Shown here piece after piece: positions 11,834-22,391 of a stretch of 64,000 nt of DNA; the first letter of the stretch is position 1; each line of letters starts with the position of its first letter. Where the stretch lies: the NCBI GenBank assembly GCA_018398575.1, contig JAGTXZ010000005.1, positions 310,001-374,000 of the forward strand, given 5' to 3'. The DNA is from Ampelomyces quisqualis (Eukaryota > Ascomycota > Dothideomycetes > Pleosporales > Phaeosphaeriaceae). The position numbers and the translations under genes were made by a program. The notes under the pieces were generated by a model that ran no database searches, had not been told where the DNA came from, and worked only from the letters and a program-made list of their open reading frames with translations.

Positions 11834-14042
11834 GGACTGAGTTGAAACTATAGCTCGTATTCATAGATTTGCACTGAGTGGACTTCGATACATCTGTCCA
11901 CCCTGTGTGTGCTCGAGCCAGCGTGAGGCGTTCCCAGGGTGCTTTGGAAACGCACTCGGAGTGGTGCACCTTTGGATTTCGTGTGGATTTCCGAAACTTT
12001 CTCCACATTAACAAGCCAAAAATCCCGGGTTCGCAGGCGTGCAAAACACCGTAGCGCGACCAACTCACGAGGAGGCTGATGGAAGGGTAGCCAACCATCG
12101 GCCTCGACAACACCCAGCCATGCGAGGGCGCACTAAAATCCAGCAAGTTCAGGAGCCAGGCGCGCACAGGCAAGGGGCACAGCATGGTTAGAGCACGTAA
12201 TTGCAATTGCGAAATCTGTCTGCATGGTACAATAGACGTTAGCCGTAAAGGCCAAGGTTTCTACTATTGCGTCGTTCCCTGAAGGTATGGACAGGCACGA
12301 CAGCCCCAGCATGACGATCATGCGGGTGCTACGCCCGGTTGCGCGTATCTTGAACAAAGTTCGACGAATCAGCAGCTCTAATAACTGCCAATCTCAAGTG
12401 TCTACTCCGTAGTAGTGGCGGAATTTTAACAGGGATGCACACCACCATCCAAGGACACTGCCTGCACTGTAAAGCCCCAGAACTGCCAACAATCATTTGT
12501 GTGGGGCTCGAGAGGTGCGGCTTGACAGCCTTGACTCGATCGATTGCTTGTTTTGGCCTAGCGGTTACCTATATAGGCGTAGCTCTTACCTTAACGGGTT
12601 AGTCACTCATTTTGGAATGAAGGATTTACTTGATCAGCAAGTCTGAGGGGCTACAGTATAACTTCTGCGGCCCGAGTAGCGTATCGGCGACCGATACCTA
12701 CCCATTTCAACCGCCTCACTAGGCAAGCATTCATTAGCCCCACTGCCCCAGCATGCAAGTGGCTTTGGAAACGCAACGCAACGCAATCCAGCCAGTCGAG
12801 CGCGAATACCTACTGTAGAGTCTTCAAATATGGTTCAGGTGCCCCACACACTCGCTACATCAACCCAGTTCGTGAAAGATCAGCTTCTTTGCATACTACT
12901 GCAGGTAGGCAGGACCGACGGAAAGGCTGATGAGGAACATCATGCTGCACAGCGTGTAATCTACAACATTACTAGTCACACAACATGTTATTTTAAAGCT
13001 CTTAGTACGCTACAGCTCTTCTAACAAACTACATCATTACCTGATTTTATTGCGTTGAGTTACAAAGCTTTGAAGTTCACTCGGCTTTCCGTCGGTCGTG
13101 CCTACCTGCAGTACTGACACAGCACTCGCATATCAATCGCTTCAAGTCGCCACCTCTCCGCCTTCAGACTGTCTCCTGGTGCTAGCAAGCAAAACCTCTC
13201 CACAGAGATGGTCAATCCATCATATCCATTGTCGCTCGCGGTTCGCAACATTTCAAGCGTTCATGTAGCTATATGCCAATCAGTCTTGTTCCCACCAAGT
13301 AGTCACATCTCACTCACAACCAAAGCACCCACACGCCCATCATTGATGCCTCAAAAGCGCCGGACTTCTCCATGTATACACACTCTTCGCAAGAAGTGCA
13401 ACCGCTCGGTTCAACCCCGCGTGCCTACAATGACATGGCGATCCCGCCGCTCCTCGCGGGTTGATGTTAACAAATATTGTAGTATGAGGATCACTCGTGC
13501 AGCGACATGGAGTGTGAGAAGCCATTGGCGGGGCGAACGTTGGTAGGAGTAGGTTTTGGATGTTAAGCCTTGGAGAGGCGAGACGGACGAGAGAGGGGTT
13601 TGTTCATTGTGTTTTAGACTGTGTGACAGTGGTGGGGCATGTCGAGTATCACAGCATATGGTTGAGTTAGGACTTGTCCTGGTGGCGCTGCAATCCTGCG
13701 GGTCTGAGTAGAAAGAGAAAGGGGATACACAACAGCAAAAGTCGTTGTTGATCTAGCGCGAGGTATCTGTTGATTTATTGGGTAGCGCAATCAGCGCATT
13801 GGTACTCTATGCTCAATTCAAAAGGATGATGGCGGAGTGAAACGCTGACCATATAGTTCCTTGAAGATGGCTTTTGGTTTCCCTATGGTCATCTGCTCGT
13901 CATCGACTCAGGTGCTGGCGATAAAGAAATGCTATATCAATCTTTGAAAATAGGATAGAAAACTGAGACTAAACCATCAGGGGATCAGATAACCTACGCC
14001 TTTGGGCCACAGTAACTACAGAAGTCAGCAGACTCGACTCTG
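11834..14042. other. intergenic, no supported gene
   Basis: Frames on both strands stay below about 150 codons and show no recognisable domain. One Ser/Arg-rich frame (13208-13546, plus, 112 codons) starts with ATG but has no similarity I know. A perfect inverted repeat (GTATCGG, 3-nt loop, CCGATAC) lies at 12681-12697, and a TACTCCGTA motif at 12403-12411. Confidence 0.5.
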
Positions 14043-15317
14043 TCAATAGCCCCTCTGTATCCACGCCATAATATTGTCTTTCTCCTTCAATATCGCCGGG
14101 TCGCCTGGCTGGATTTGTAGGGCCTTTTCTATATACCGAAGGGCTCGACTTTCGGAGCCAGGTTCACCCTCCAAGCGGATGTATATCGCGAACCTATACC
14201 GGAGCTTGGCGAGGTGCTGGACAGAGGGTCGATGTTTGAACCCTTCCTTCCAATAATCCTGTTGGAGAGACTGAGTCGCTGAATTCAGAGCGTCCTCGGC
14301 CATTAAGCCGGCAGCATATCGTTTGTGTAGATCTTGCATCTCTGTGATCTTGATGTGTGCAATATTGAGCCGTGTGAGGAAGTAGAGGGAAGCGAGCTGT
14401 GGGACGAAGTTCTGGTTGGCGTGTTTGACAAGCTTAGGCCAAGAACTCGAGGCCCTGATCTTGTCGATATCGACGGCCGCATCTTGCCAAACGAGGCAGC
14501 CGTCGTCCAATTTACGCTGCTGGAACAATGTAGAGCCCTTCTCTTTTGCCGACGCAAAATTTGCCAGTATTTGCTGCGGGTCCGACCAGGAATCTTGTTC
14601 AATCTCCATCTGCACAGCATGGGCAAGATCGTGATCAACATGACCCTGCACCTTGATAGACTTGAAGCCTCGGAGTATGGATCTAAGAGGAGCCAAAAGC
14701 TTCTTCTGAGTCGTAGTCGAGAAGAATTCCTCGAATGAGGTTGGGTCTCTGCCAGTAATGAGGTTGTCAAGCACTGGGCCGACTTTGACATTGATCTGTA
14801 CCATTTCGCTGAAGCTGCGATTGTGGGCATCGCCGTCCATGATTGCGTTGCAGAATATTTCCAAGTCGCGGCACAAGATCAGCAACGTGCATGGCTCTGA
14901 TCTCAATTGACACTCATCAGTCGGAGGTGGTCGGTAAGGTGCTGCACATCCTAGGTGGATCGCGAGAACGTGTCCTCTAAACCTCTCCACGGCACTTTTG
15001 TCCCACGTAACAACGGGGCACCGAAGGCCAAGAAGTAACAGCCGTACCGGAAGACCGCGTACTGATGTGACCTTTACGAATCGGTTGGTTTTGACCATGA
15101 CGTCGTATGCTTCGCGGTATGTTGTTTTATTGGTACGTAAGATCGCGGTGTCGACATCATGATGGGCGGACTCGTAACGGAACAACATCTCCAAATCTTT
15201 GCAAGATTCGGGATCTTGGCGAGGTTTGAACTTGCAGAGGAGCGTGCGGTACACCTTGTTACGTATCTCAAGTGGTAAGTCGCGAAATCTGAACGGAGTG
15301 TTCGGAGAGGAAGTCAT
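14043..15317 (-). CDS. F-box-like hypothetical protein (LPLEIRNKVY motif)
   Basis: Intronless, 424 codons, ATG at 15317. Residues 9-27 read FRFRDLPLEIRNKVYRTLL, the F-box-like opening common in large families of Pezizomycotina proteins, followed by the usual segment in which TNKTTYREAYDVMVKTNRF precedes a hydrophobic core. The middle is alpha-helical and charged. Near the C terminus RALRYIEKALQIQPGDPAILKEK resembles one tetratricopeptide unit, so it may bind partner proteins. Such proteins may act as SCF substrate adaptors, but that is inference from the motif; no target can be named. 3' end lies in ordinary intergenic sequence. Confidence 0.8.
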   Translation of the reverse strand: MTSSPNTPFRFRDLPLEIRNKVYRTLLCKFKPRQDPESCKDLEMLFRYESAHHDVDTAILRTNKTTYREAYDVMVKTNRFVKVTSVRGLPVRLLLLGLRCPVVTWDKSAVERFRGHVLAIHLGCAAPYRPPPTDECQLRSEPCTLLILCRDLEIFCNAIMDGDAHNRSFSEMVQINVKVGPVLDNLITGRDPTSFEEFFSTTTQKKLLAPLRSILRGFKSIKVQGHVDHDLAHAVQMEIEQDSWSDPQQILANFASAKEKGSTLFQQRKLDDGCLVWQDAAVDIDKIRASSSWPKLVKHANQNFVPQLASLYFLTRLNIAHIKITEMQDLHKRYAAGLMAEDALNSATQSLQQDYWKEGFKHRPSVQHLAKLRYRFAIYIRLEGEPGSESRALRYIEKALQIQPGDPAILKEKDNIMAWIQRGY

Positions 15318-15658
15318 TGCCCTCTATCGTGACAGATGTTCACCAGGCAACCAGTGAACTAGAGAGCTCGGTTGTGAGGCTCGAGGACGATTGAGATGAA
15401 CAGGAAAGCAAGGGAAGCCTTGAGTGGGGATGCCTCGAGATGAAGTATCTTGTGTGAAGGCCGAGGTTTACCGCCTGTGACGAAGAAAGGGAGGAGGCAG
15501 AATGCAGGTGCGGGGGCTGCAGACGCGACGCGACCGAATTTCGCGCTAATTCACGAAGTCACGAGAACGACCAATAATAGTGTGAGAGATCGTCACGCAA
15601 ATTCCGCTAAACTTTCCTTCAGAACATGCACAACTCCATAGCACGCCACAAGATATCT
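15318..15658. other. intergenic, no gene seen
   Basis: Region between the F-box-like gene start (minus strand) and the 3' end of the NmrA-like gene. Only short frames on either strand; nothing recognisable. Confidence 0.5.
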
Positions 15659-16793
15659 TCAAGCCGGCAGGATTCCTGCAGCCACCCAGTCTTCCCCCTC
15701 AATGTACGACCGCAAACTGGTAACCGGCACCTCGATCCCCATCTACAAGTTAAAGTTGTTAGCCGCTTCTTCTCCGGCTATTGCAGAACATCTTACCTTT
15801 TCCAGGTCCCACGTCTTCAATGTATCCATTTGAAACGCATTATACGCGTACTCCGAGCTAAACTCATACATCTCGCCGATCTCCTTGCCCGCTCCAGGAA
15901 TATGTTTGTCGAGGTCCTGCACAGTCGTCTGCTTGTAACTAGTCGTTGCACCGGTGACTTGACCGAACAGTTCGATCCATTGCGGCCATGTAAGTCACTC
16001 GCTTGCTGCCATGAGCGTGGTATTGGGCGGGAGTTTGCATAGTGCTTGGACCCATGGACCAGTATCTTTGGCGGCATCGATGTGTGGGACAGAAACGTCT
16101 GGGGAGGTGGAAAATTGCATTTGGATGGAACCATCTGGTTGCTTTGAGAAACGGATACGTTAGTTTGAACCCTGATTTGTGCTAATAGGGAGACAATGAG
16201 CTCACTTTCGCGAACCACCTGCCAGGTAAGAAGCGCCAACTCGTGAAGAAGTATCCTGTGCGCAAGTAACTCGTCTTCCGCGCTAGCCCCGCATGGTTCG
16301 CTTCGACGTACTTTGGGAAGACCTCTGCTTTGCTCTCAAAACGCCATAGCTCAGTATACTTCCCTTGACTGCTTTCTCGCGCACTGCACAACGTGCTCGC
16401 GATGAAGCCCACTTCATCAAGTCCGCTCACCTCGCGGGCTACAGCATCGGCGATGTTCTTCCCTTGCTCGAGTTCAAGTTTATATGCAATCTGACCAATG
16501 GACTTGCCCTCCTCTTTCGCGCGCGCTTGATTGGCAAGGTCAAAATACGGCGTCCAGAAGTCTGTTACACTGAAGACGAGATTCGCTCCTTTGAAGGCAT
16601 CTTGTAGAGACTTGGGATCATGGAGGTTGACTTTAACCATTTCGATCCCATGGTGCATTAATTTCTGAGAGACTTCCGATTGCGTATCTCTTGTTAAGCC
16701 GCGGATGCGCCAATCGGGATCGTTGAGAAACGTGCTTGCTACAGAGCCGCCCTGATTGCCGGTGATGCCGGCTATAACCACAAGCTTAGTCAT
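15659..16793 (-). pseudogene. NmrA-like NAD(P)-binding protein with in-frame TGA
   Basis: Exons 16793-16206, 16141-15797 and 15742-15659 join in phase through clean GT-AG introns. The N terminus has the Rossmann start VVIAGITGNQGGSVA (GxxGxxG type) and the product resembles NmrA-like redox sensors and isoflavone-reductase-like proteins (usually about 300-340 residues). The frame is interrupted by TGA at 15997-15995, after residue 244, between LMAASE and LTWPQWIELFGQVTG. Everything downstream, including another intron and a proper stop after EGEDWVAAGILPA, remains intact and family-like. Either a recently inactivated gene, a shortened but expressed protein, or stop readthrough (the context is TGA-C). 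No plausible intron removes the stop. The functional enzyme would probably bind NADP(H) in the cytosol. Confidence 0.82.
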
Positions 16794-17424
16794 ATCGAAT
16801 ACGGCGAGAAATGGAGAAGAAAATGTGCATCAAATCTGTGGGTGTGGTGAGTAATTATGTAAGTTGTCACGTTCCCGGCTCTTGTACAGCCAGATCAGGC
16901 TGTTTCCATAGCCCCGCCATTGCTGCGGCGGCTCGCCTAACAATCTTCAGGAATGGGGAGGGAGTCTCTCATTTCTGCATGCGTGTATTAGAATACACAC
17001 ATGCAGTAGGCCTAATACGACAAGAAATGTGCAGGGTCAGGTGTCTCGGTCGCCGTATGTAGCCTCATTAAGGAAGTAAATTCTAGCCGAGGCTCAATAT
17101 CACTTCGTCCGATGGCTTGGACGGCTTGTGTTCCGGTGATCCTTGTGGAGGCTATTGACCTTGGTAAAAGCACTGTAGCACAAGGGTGGGACGAGCATGC
17201 TGTTGACATCAAACAAGACTCCTATCGCGACATACGGGTTTGATATTTACTGGTATTTAATGGCTCTGAAGAAGAGCTGAGTGCACTTGCTCATCAAACC
17301 TCACGACAGCTCAAGAACACTTGATGAACGTTACTTACATTTGTTAAGTTTCGATGCGAGGAGCACGTCGATCCGCCCAACATCAATCCAGCTGTTCCCT
17401 ATTAGTCGGCCTTACCTGAGAACT
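16794..17424. other. intergenic, no gene seen
   Basis: Separates the NmrA-like gene start from the kinase 3' end. Frames are short and unrecognised. Confidence 0.5.
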
Positions 17425-18678
17425 TCACATCTCCTCCATCACAGGGAGATCCCCAGACCATACAGGCCTATCAACAGGACATGTATCCCGTAGCAGTTGT
17501 ACAGCGTCTATCAAATCTTGAGCATTTGGCCGCTCTCCTGGCTCGCTGGCCAAGCACGAAGCAATCAAAAGCAACAGCTGCTCGGCGAACACCATGCTAC
17601 TCGACCACATCTCCCAATGCTCGTCGGGTTGATCAGCCGTGCGGTAGATGCACCCCATGACGAGACCGATCTGGTAAATGTCAGTTGCTTCTGCAGGAAG
17701 AGCAGCTTCTGGGGGGTTGTACGCGGAATCAACGGTGGGAAGATCAGTTACTTTCAGTCTACCATCAGTCCATTCCGATTGAGATATCGCGCATCCCCAG
17801 TCACCAAGCTTGACTGTGACGGGATATTCCCACTCGTTGTTAGCCGCGTTGGATGTCTGGATGAAAATGTTAGAAAGTATGATATCGCGGTGTGTGATTT
17901 CGTCCCAAGGCTGTGATGAACTGCAATCATCGTGAGTTTGTGTAGGAGGTCCATGGTGGCAGTAGTGAACAGCTTGAGCCAAGCTATTGAGAATCTGCCA
18001 TGCAAACAGGTCCGGTACTGGTTGCTGAGAGTCATTGTATTGCCGCACCAAATGCGCTACTGTTCCTCTATCGCAGTGCTCGGCCACTATCCAGGGTGTA
18101 TCATGATGATGATCAGGTATGTCGCTTTGATGCAGCTCGACAATGTTCGGATGCTGGAGTGAAGCGAGAATCGAGACTTCGCGCCGAGCAATACCTGGTT
18201 CCATTGCTTCTGTTGAGAGCAGCTTCAGTACACCCTGCTTTTCATCGTTGCCATCTCCGTTCTTCACAATGTATATGCCAAGATTGAAGGACCCCTCAGC
18301 GCCTCTAAGCTTGGAGACTATGGTCCAGCGGTCGCCAACCATCTTTCCTTCGTCGTATTTGTCGCCCATTCGATCATCTGCGTACATAGTGTTCAGTATG
18401 AATGAATACCACACGGCGAACCATGTGCCCCGTTCCACCTCAAAGCCAATGCTGATGAGCGCTGACTGCACGGCGCCAGGAAGAGCCTCGTAGTGCGTAC
18501 CATACTCATTGGGACGGCCGCGCAGATAGGCAGCGGCATGATTGACCCCAGGATTATCCTCGGGATCAATGTCCCAATCCTTAAGATTGTAGAAAAAGGA
18601 CTCGAACTCCTCCTCGTCACCAAAGCGGCGAGCTTCAAACTCTTCTAAGCCCGAGTCGGCCGTAGTCTCGTCTTGCAT
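17425..18678 (-). CDS. divergent protein kinase
   Basis: Intronless, 417 codons from the first ATG (MQDETTADSG) at 18678; the frame is open upstream but has no ATG. Residues 1-115 form an acidic N-terminal region. The kinase domain follows: candidate Lys152 in GVLKLL, alpha-C Glu167 in ARREVSI, ASLQHPNIVELH, catalytic HRD at 263-265 with Asn270 (HRDIILSN), and DWG at 293-295 instead of DFG. The glycine loop (KLRGAEGSFNLGIYIV) is atypical. The APE region is PPEAALPAEATDIYQIGLVMG. The catalytic residues are present, so activity is plausible. Resembles fungal-specific Ser/Thr kinases of unknown role; no named orthologue assigned. Confidence 0.85.
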   Translation of the reverse strand: MQDETTADSGLEEFEARRFGDEEEFESFFYNLKDWDIDPEDNPGVNHAAAYLRGRPNEYGTHYEALPGAVQSALISIGFEVERGTWFAVWYSFILNTMYADDRMGDKYDEGKMVGDRWTIVSKLRGAEGSFNLGIYIVKNGDGNDEKQGVLKLLSTEAMEPGIARREVSILASLQHPNIVELHQSDIPDHHHDTPWIVAEHCDRGTVAHLVRQYNDSQQPVPDLFAWQILNSLAQAVHYCHHGPPTQTHDDCSSSQPWDEITHRDIILSNIFIQTSNAANNEWEYPVTVKLGDWGCAISQSEWTDGRLKVTDLPTVDSAYNPPEAALPAEATDIYQIGLVMGCIYRTADQPDEHWEMWSSSMVFAEQLLLLIASCLASEPGERPNAQDLIDAVQLLRDTCPVDRPVWSGDLPVMEEM

Positions 18679-19669
18679 GACAGCTGTAGATTTGGGACCA
18701 ATTCCAGAAGAGCGATCGGATGAGAAACTACTAGAGCGAACACCCTTTCGTCTGAGTCCCAAGGTTAACTCGTGCTGATGTATAGTTGGGAAATTATGAA
18801 AATGGGATGTAGGCCCTCTGTTGCGCAAAACAAACTTGCCTGGTCATACGATGTAAGCTTTCAGTGGTCCAGTCCATCTCGTACTTGAGCATGAACAATG
18901 TAGAAGTCTATGTGCGATTCCCGTTGTACTCATTCTAGAGGTGAGCATTGTGGGTAGCATCAGCGAACAATGAACAATGCGCTCATCGTTATCAAGGGCG
19001 TCTTGGCTCAGGCTGGAGCGACCGATCGTAAGTTGTGCTGCAAGTCACATGGCTGTGCATTGTGAGATACTTGGAGAAACCTGATTGATCCGTTGCGCAT
19101 GACGCCCGAAGAAAATTGAGCGTCGTCACCAAATGTGTGCTCGATCACAGTGGCCGGTTTATCAACGAATGAACAACGTGAGTTGCGTGAAAGCTTTTGC
19201 CGTTGTTCCCGAGCGGCCACGTGCGCAACGGCTTCACTCCGGCGAAATGGTTCGATCTCCCGTCGTCTTCTGGGTCCGAAAGTTCGACATTGGCGCCAGT
19301 TTTCCTGCATCAAAAGCATCAGCCACCTTATCGTTTCAGGGTTCGTGTTTGAGTCGCAAACGTTACCCTGATGCATCAGAATCATCCTCGAGGCTAGAAC
19401 AACCGCTGCTAGAGCTGCGGCCTGCTAATAACGTTTGCGTTCCGAAACCCGTGGACCCTGGTCATTTGTGGCCCTTATCCTTGCGTCTATCTTCGGACTG
19501 CAATTTAACGCCTCATCTTGAAAGGATGGAAAAGCCGAGCGATCCTCGGCGCTTTTACGCTCGAGTGTGTCCTGTTTTCCTTGGGCGTCTGACGCTCGGT
19601 GCTCCTTGCTCATCTCGTCTTCTTGCTTGCTCGACTTCTTCCTGATATGCCGCTGTTTCATCGAACCGT
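18679..19669. other. intergenic between divergent kinase and SprT-like genes
   Basis: Roughly 1 kb of shared upstream sequence. A 170-codon frame (19133-19645, plus) and overlapping minus frames lack domains and recognisable composition, and I treat them as chance frames. No repeat or RNA gene noticed. Confidence 0.45.
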
Positions 19670-20842
19670 ATGGGAGAACAACATCTTGAGGTGACCAACG
19701 AATCTTCGGAAAATTGGCATCCTCGACCTTTGCGACCGATCGCTCGACTCTTGCAAGAGCTTCGCAGCCGAGCAACAAACCAAGAAACCCACATTGAACA
19801 GCACTCGTGTAGCGGGCCATCCTTTCTCCATAATCTGCTTCCAATACTAGAGCCGTTTCTTCTTCTGGACCCGAAGTTGCTATACGTCGAGGATCGAATT
19901 ATCGGACGTCAACAAGCACCTCGTAGCAGTGTCTCGCACAAAGTACCGATAAGCTTTGAAGAGCTAAAAGCATGGTCTGAAATTACTACGACACCGTGCG
20001 ACTGCGACGAGTGCGCTCCATGGCTTTACCAGCTGGGCACAAACAGTGCACATGAAGCAATACGGTATGAAGTACGCAGCGTCAATGCTGGCTTTGTGTC
20101 TCCGCAACCCGCGACGCCGATAGCGCTGCCTCGCCTTAGCTTACAATTCTACGGAAAATACGAGGCGATGCGCCTGGTGCGCCATCATGTTGCCTGGTTG
20201 GAGAAAATGTATCTGCGAAGCAACTCAGTAAAGAACAATGTACTTGTGCTACAACTGCAAGCCCTTCTACGCGCCTGGAATACAAATCTCACAGGGCGAG
20301 ACATGCGTCATACCATGTCCCGCAACCAGCAACTCCAACTTATCAAGCTCTTGAACCAGGTTTTTTTCTTCGGCGCTATTCCCTCACACCGAGCAGCAAT
20401 ATCTTCCGGATTCGATTGGCTCCCAGATAGCGAAAAGACCTGTTTTGGTATCGGGACATTCAACCCAATTATCGGCACGCAAGTCCTCCTGCACCCAACG
20501 CTCTACCGGAATGGCGGCGACCTCGAAGACCCAGACGTCCGGTGGCGAAATCGACTTGGTACCATGTTACATGAGCTCTGCCATGCGTTTCTCAAAGCAT
20601 ACACCTGTCGATCATGTCCGATGCATGATCATTGCATTGGTCCAAGGGGCCATGGGCGCGCGTGGCAGATTTTGGTAGCGAAGATGGAAGAAGTTGCGAC
20701 GAAATTGATGGGCGGATATGTTGATATGGGAAGGTATCCATCCTTGCTACACGATCTGCAAGGGAATGGAAGGGTGCCGAGCCAGCATGATCTGGAGGTA
20801 TTGAAGTTTGGGAGTAGGTGGGAAATTGTGAAAGAGTGTTGA
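19670..20842 (+). CDS. SprT-like zinc metalloprotease-domain protein
   Basis: Intronless, 390 codons, ATG at 19670. The active-site motif HELCHAF occupies residues 301-307 (zinc ligands His301 and His305, catalytic Glu302), and GHGRAWQ at 327-333 provides the likely third ligand His328. This HExxH...GHG..W arrangement is that of SprT-like domains (Spartan/Wss1-related). Between them a short Cys/His-rich stretch (TCRSCPMHDHC) may bind a further metal. The N-terminal 250 residues are fungal-specific and helical, with a CDCDEC cluster near residue 110. Could act on DNA-protein crosslinks or other substrates; the role is not shown by sequence. Lies just upstream of HUS1, also a DNA-damage gene, though with 273 bp between them they are separate transcription units. 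Confidence 0.85.
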   Translation: MGEQHLEVTNESSENWHPRPLRPIARLLQELRSRATNQETHIEQHSCSGPSFLHNLLPILEPFLLLDPKLLYVEDRIIGRQQAPRSSVSHKVPISFEELKAWSEITTTPCDCDECAPWLYQLGTNSAHEAIRYEVRSVNAGFVSPQPATPIALPRLSLQFYGKYEAMRLVRHHVAWLEKMYLRSNSVKNNVLVLQLQALLRAWNTNLTGRDMRHTMSRNQQLQLIKLLNQVFFFGAIPSHRAAISSGFDWLPDSEKTCFGIGTFNPIIGTQVLLHPTLYRNGGDLEDPDVRWRNRLGTMLHELCHAFLKAYTCRSCPMHDHCIGPRGHGRAWQILVAKMEEVATKLMGGYVDMGRYPSLLHDLQGNGRVPSQHDLEVLKFGSRWEIVKEC

Positions 20843-21115
20843 AACGGGAGAGTGACGTCTGCGGACGGTTCTACTGTAGGACTACAACAGCGATTGCAAT
20901 ATAATACTGAACACTGCAAACGTAGCATGTCGCATCATTACAGAGGGCATGAAACTATTTCGAGGGGAAATAAAAAAGTGCGTGGAGCAAAAGTGCATAC
21001 GCACGATACGATGGCGGCAATTCTCGAAGCGGGTGACGTTGGTCGAACAAGCGCGCGCGCCCCACGGATCTTTCGACGCGTCGCTCGCGACACTCGGCCT
21101 GCAGTGCGCGCCATC

Positions 21116-22391
21116 ATGCGCTTCAAGGCGTCGATGCACAATGTGAACACCTTCACCAGTACGTCAAACGTATGTGATGTGCTATGCAGCAGCTGCTGAT
21201 CCCAATGAAGAGCTCACCGCATCCCTCAATTCGCTGGGTCCGCTTGCGTGGGTGAAGCTCAGCGAAGAGCAAGTATGCTTCACCATCATACCGGAGCAGG
21301 GTACACAAGTATGGGCGTGAGTACACACATGGCATCTTACCCAACATTTCCACCTAACATCGTGTAGCGTGCTGCAAATTGTAAGCCATGTTATTCCACC
21401 AAGATTGGGGGCCTAACGCGCTGCATAGGACTCCATTTTCGAGACCATCAGCGTCCAGTCGGCCGCCAACAACATCATAAACCTCGAAGTGCCGCTGACG
21501 TCGCTCAATCGCGCCCTTAGATCTGCAGCGAACGCGACATCGGCGCAGATCCGACTCACGAAGAAGGACAACCTGCCTGTTCTGGCTTTGACCATTGTCA
21601 CAACCACATCGTCCAACTCTTACAGTGCCATACCAACGACCAGCGCAAACAACGATGACGGCTTCGACCCGTCATTCGAGAATGAGATTGGCGGCAATCG
21701 CGAGACTATCGTCACCCAAGAGATACCGGTCAAAGTGCTGCCGCCAGACGCTGTTGCAAACCTGCACGAGCCGAAAACAAGGGAAGCAGACGTGCACATC
21801 ATCTTGCCTCCGCTGATGCAGCTCAAGAGCATCAGTGACAGGTTCACCAAGATCGCGCTCGGCGATACCAAAGCCGGCAGCGCATCGAGCACGGCCAAGA
21901 CTCGATTGGAGTTGGCTGCAAACATGCACGGTTGTTTGAGAATGAGCATCAAGACAGATGCCATGAACATATCGTCCGTGTGGACCGACCTCAGCAATCC
22001 AGAGTTAGACCCCAATCAGGTCGAAGGCGGAGAGTACGGTATCGCTGGGCATCCTAGCGAGGCCATGAAGCTTCTGGGGACGGCGGACGGCCGAAGCGAG
22101 GAAGGATGGTCGAAAGTGAGGATCGATGGCCGCGACTGGGGCAAAGTCATGAGCGTAGGCAGACTAGGTGGACGGGTCATTGCATGTCAGTGCAATATGT
22201 TCAACCACATACGCCATATACTGACTTGCAATAGGCTTTTGCAACGACCATGCTCTGATACTCTACGTATACCTACCGAATGAGAGCAGCGAGAACGACT
22301 CCGTGTTGACAGTAAGTCGTTCGCAAACCCCTTTGAATTCCTAATATGTGCTAATGCCTGACAGTACTACATTAGCTCTTACAGCGCATAG
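21116..22391 (+). CDS. HUS1: DNA-damage checkpoint clamp subunit HUS1
   Basis: Six exons (21116-21158, 21211-21316, 21368-21380, 21429-22185, 22235-22311, 22365-22391) give 340 residues. The start MRFKASMHNVNTFTKLTASL and the following VKLSEEQVCFTIIPEQGTQVWA are diagnostic of Hus1/Mec3. The central part has the PCNA-like core (VPLTSLNRALRSA, IRLTKKDNLPVLALTI, IPVKVLPP) and the last exon ends YYISSYSA. Hus1 pairs with Rad9 and Rad1 in the 9-1-1 ring that is loaded at damaged DNA in the nucleus and activates the ATR/Mec1 checkpoint. One exon is only 13 nt, and the last only 27 nt. The phases all agree, which supports the model. Confidence 0.95.

Noticed and set aside
15995..16040. Intron removing the TGA from the NmrA-like gene
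   Set aside because: The only nearby GT would give an intron of about 40 nt that shifts the reading frame.
19133..19645. 170-codon plus-strand frame before the SprT-like gene
   Set aside because: No domain, no splice continuity, and a similar-sized frame exists on the opposite strand.
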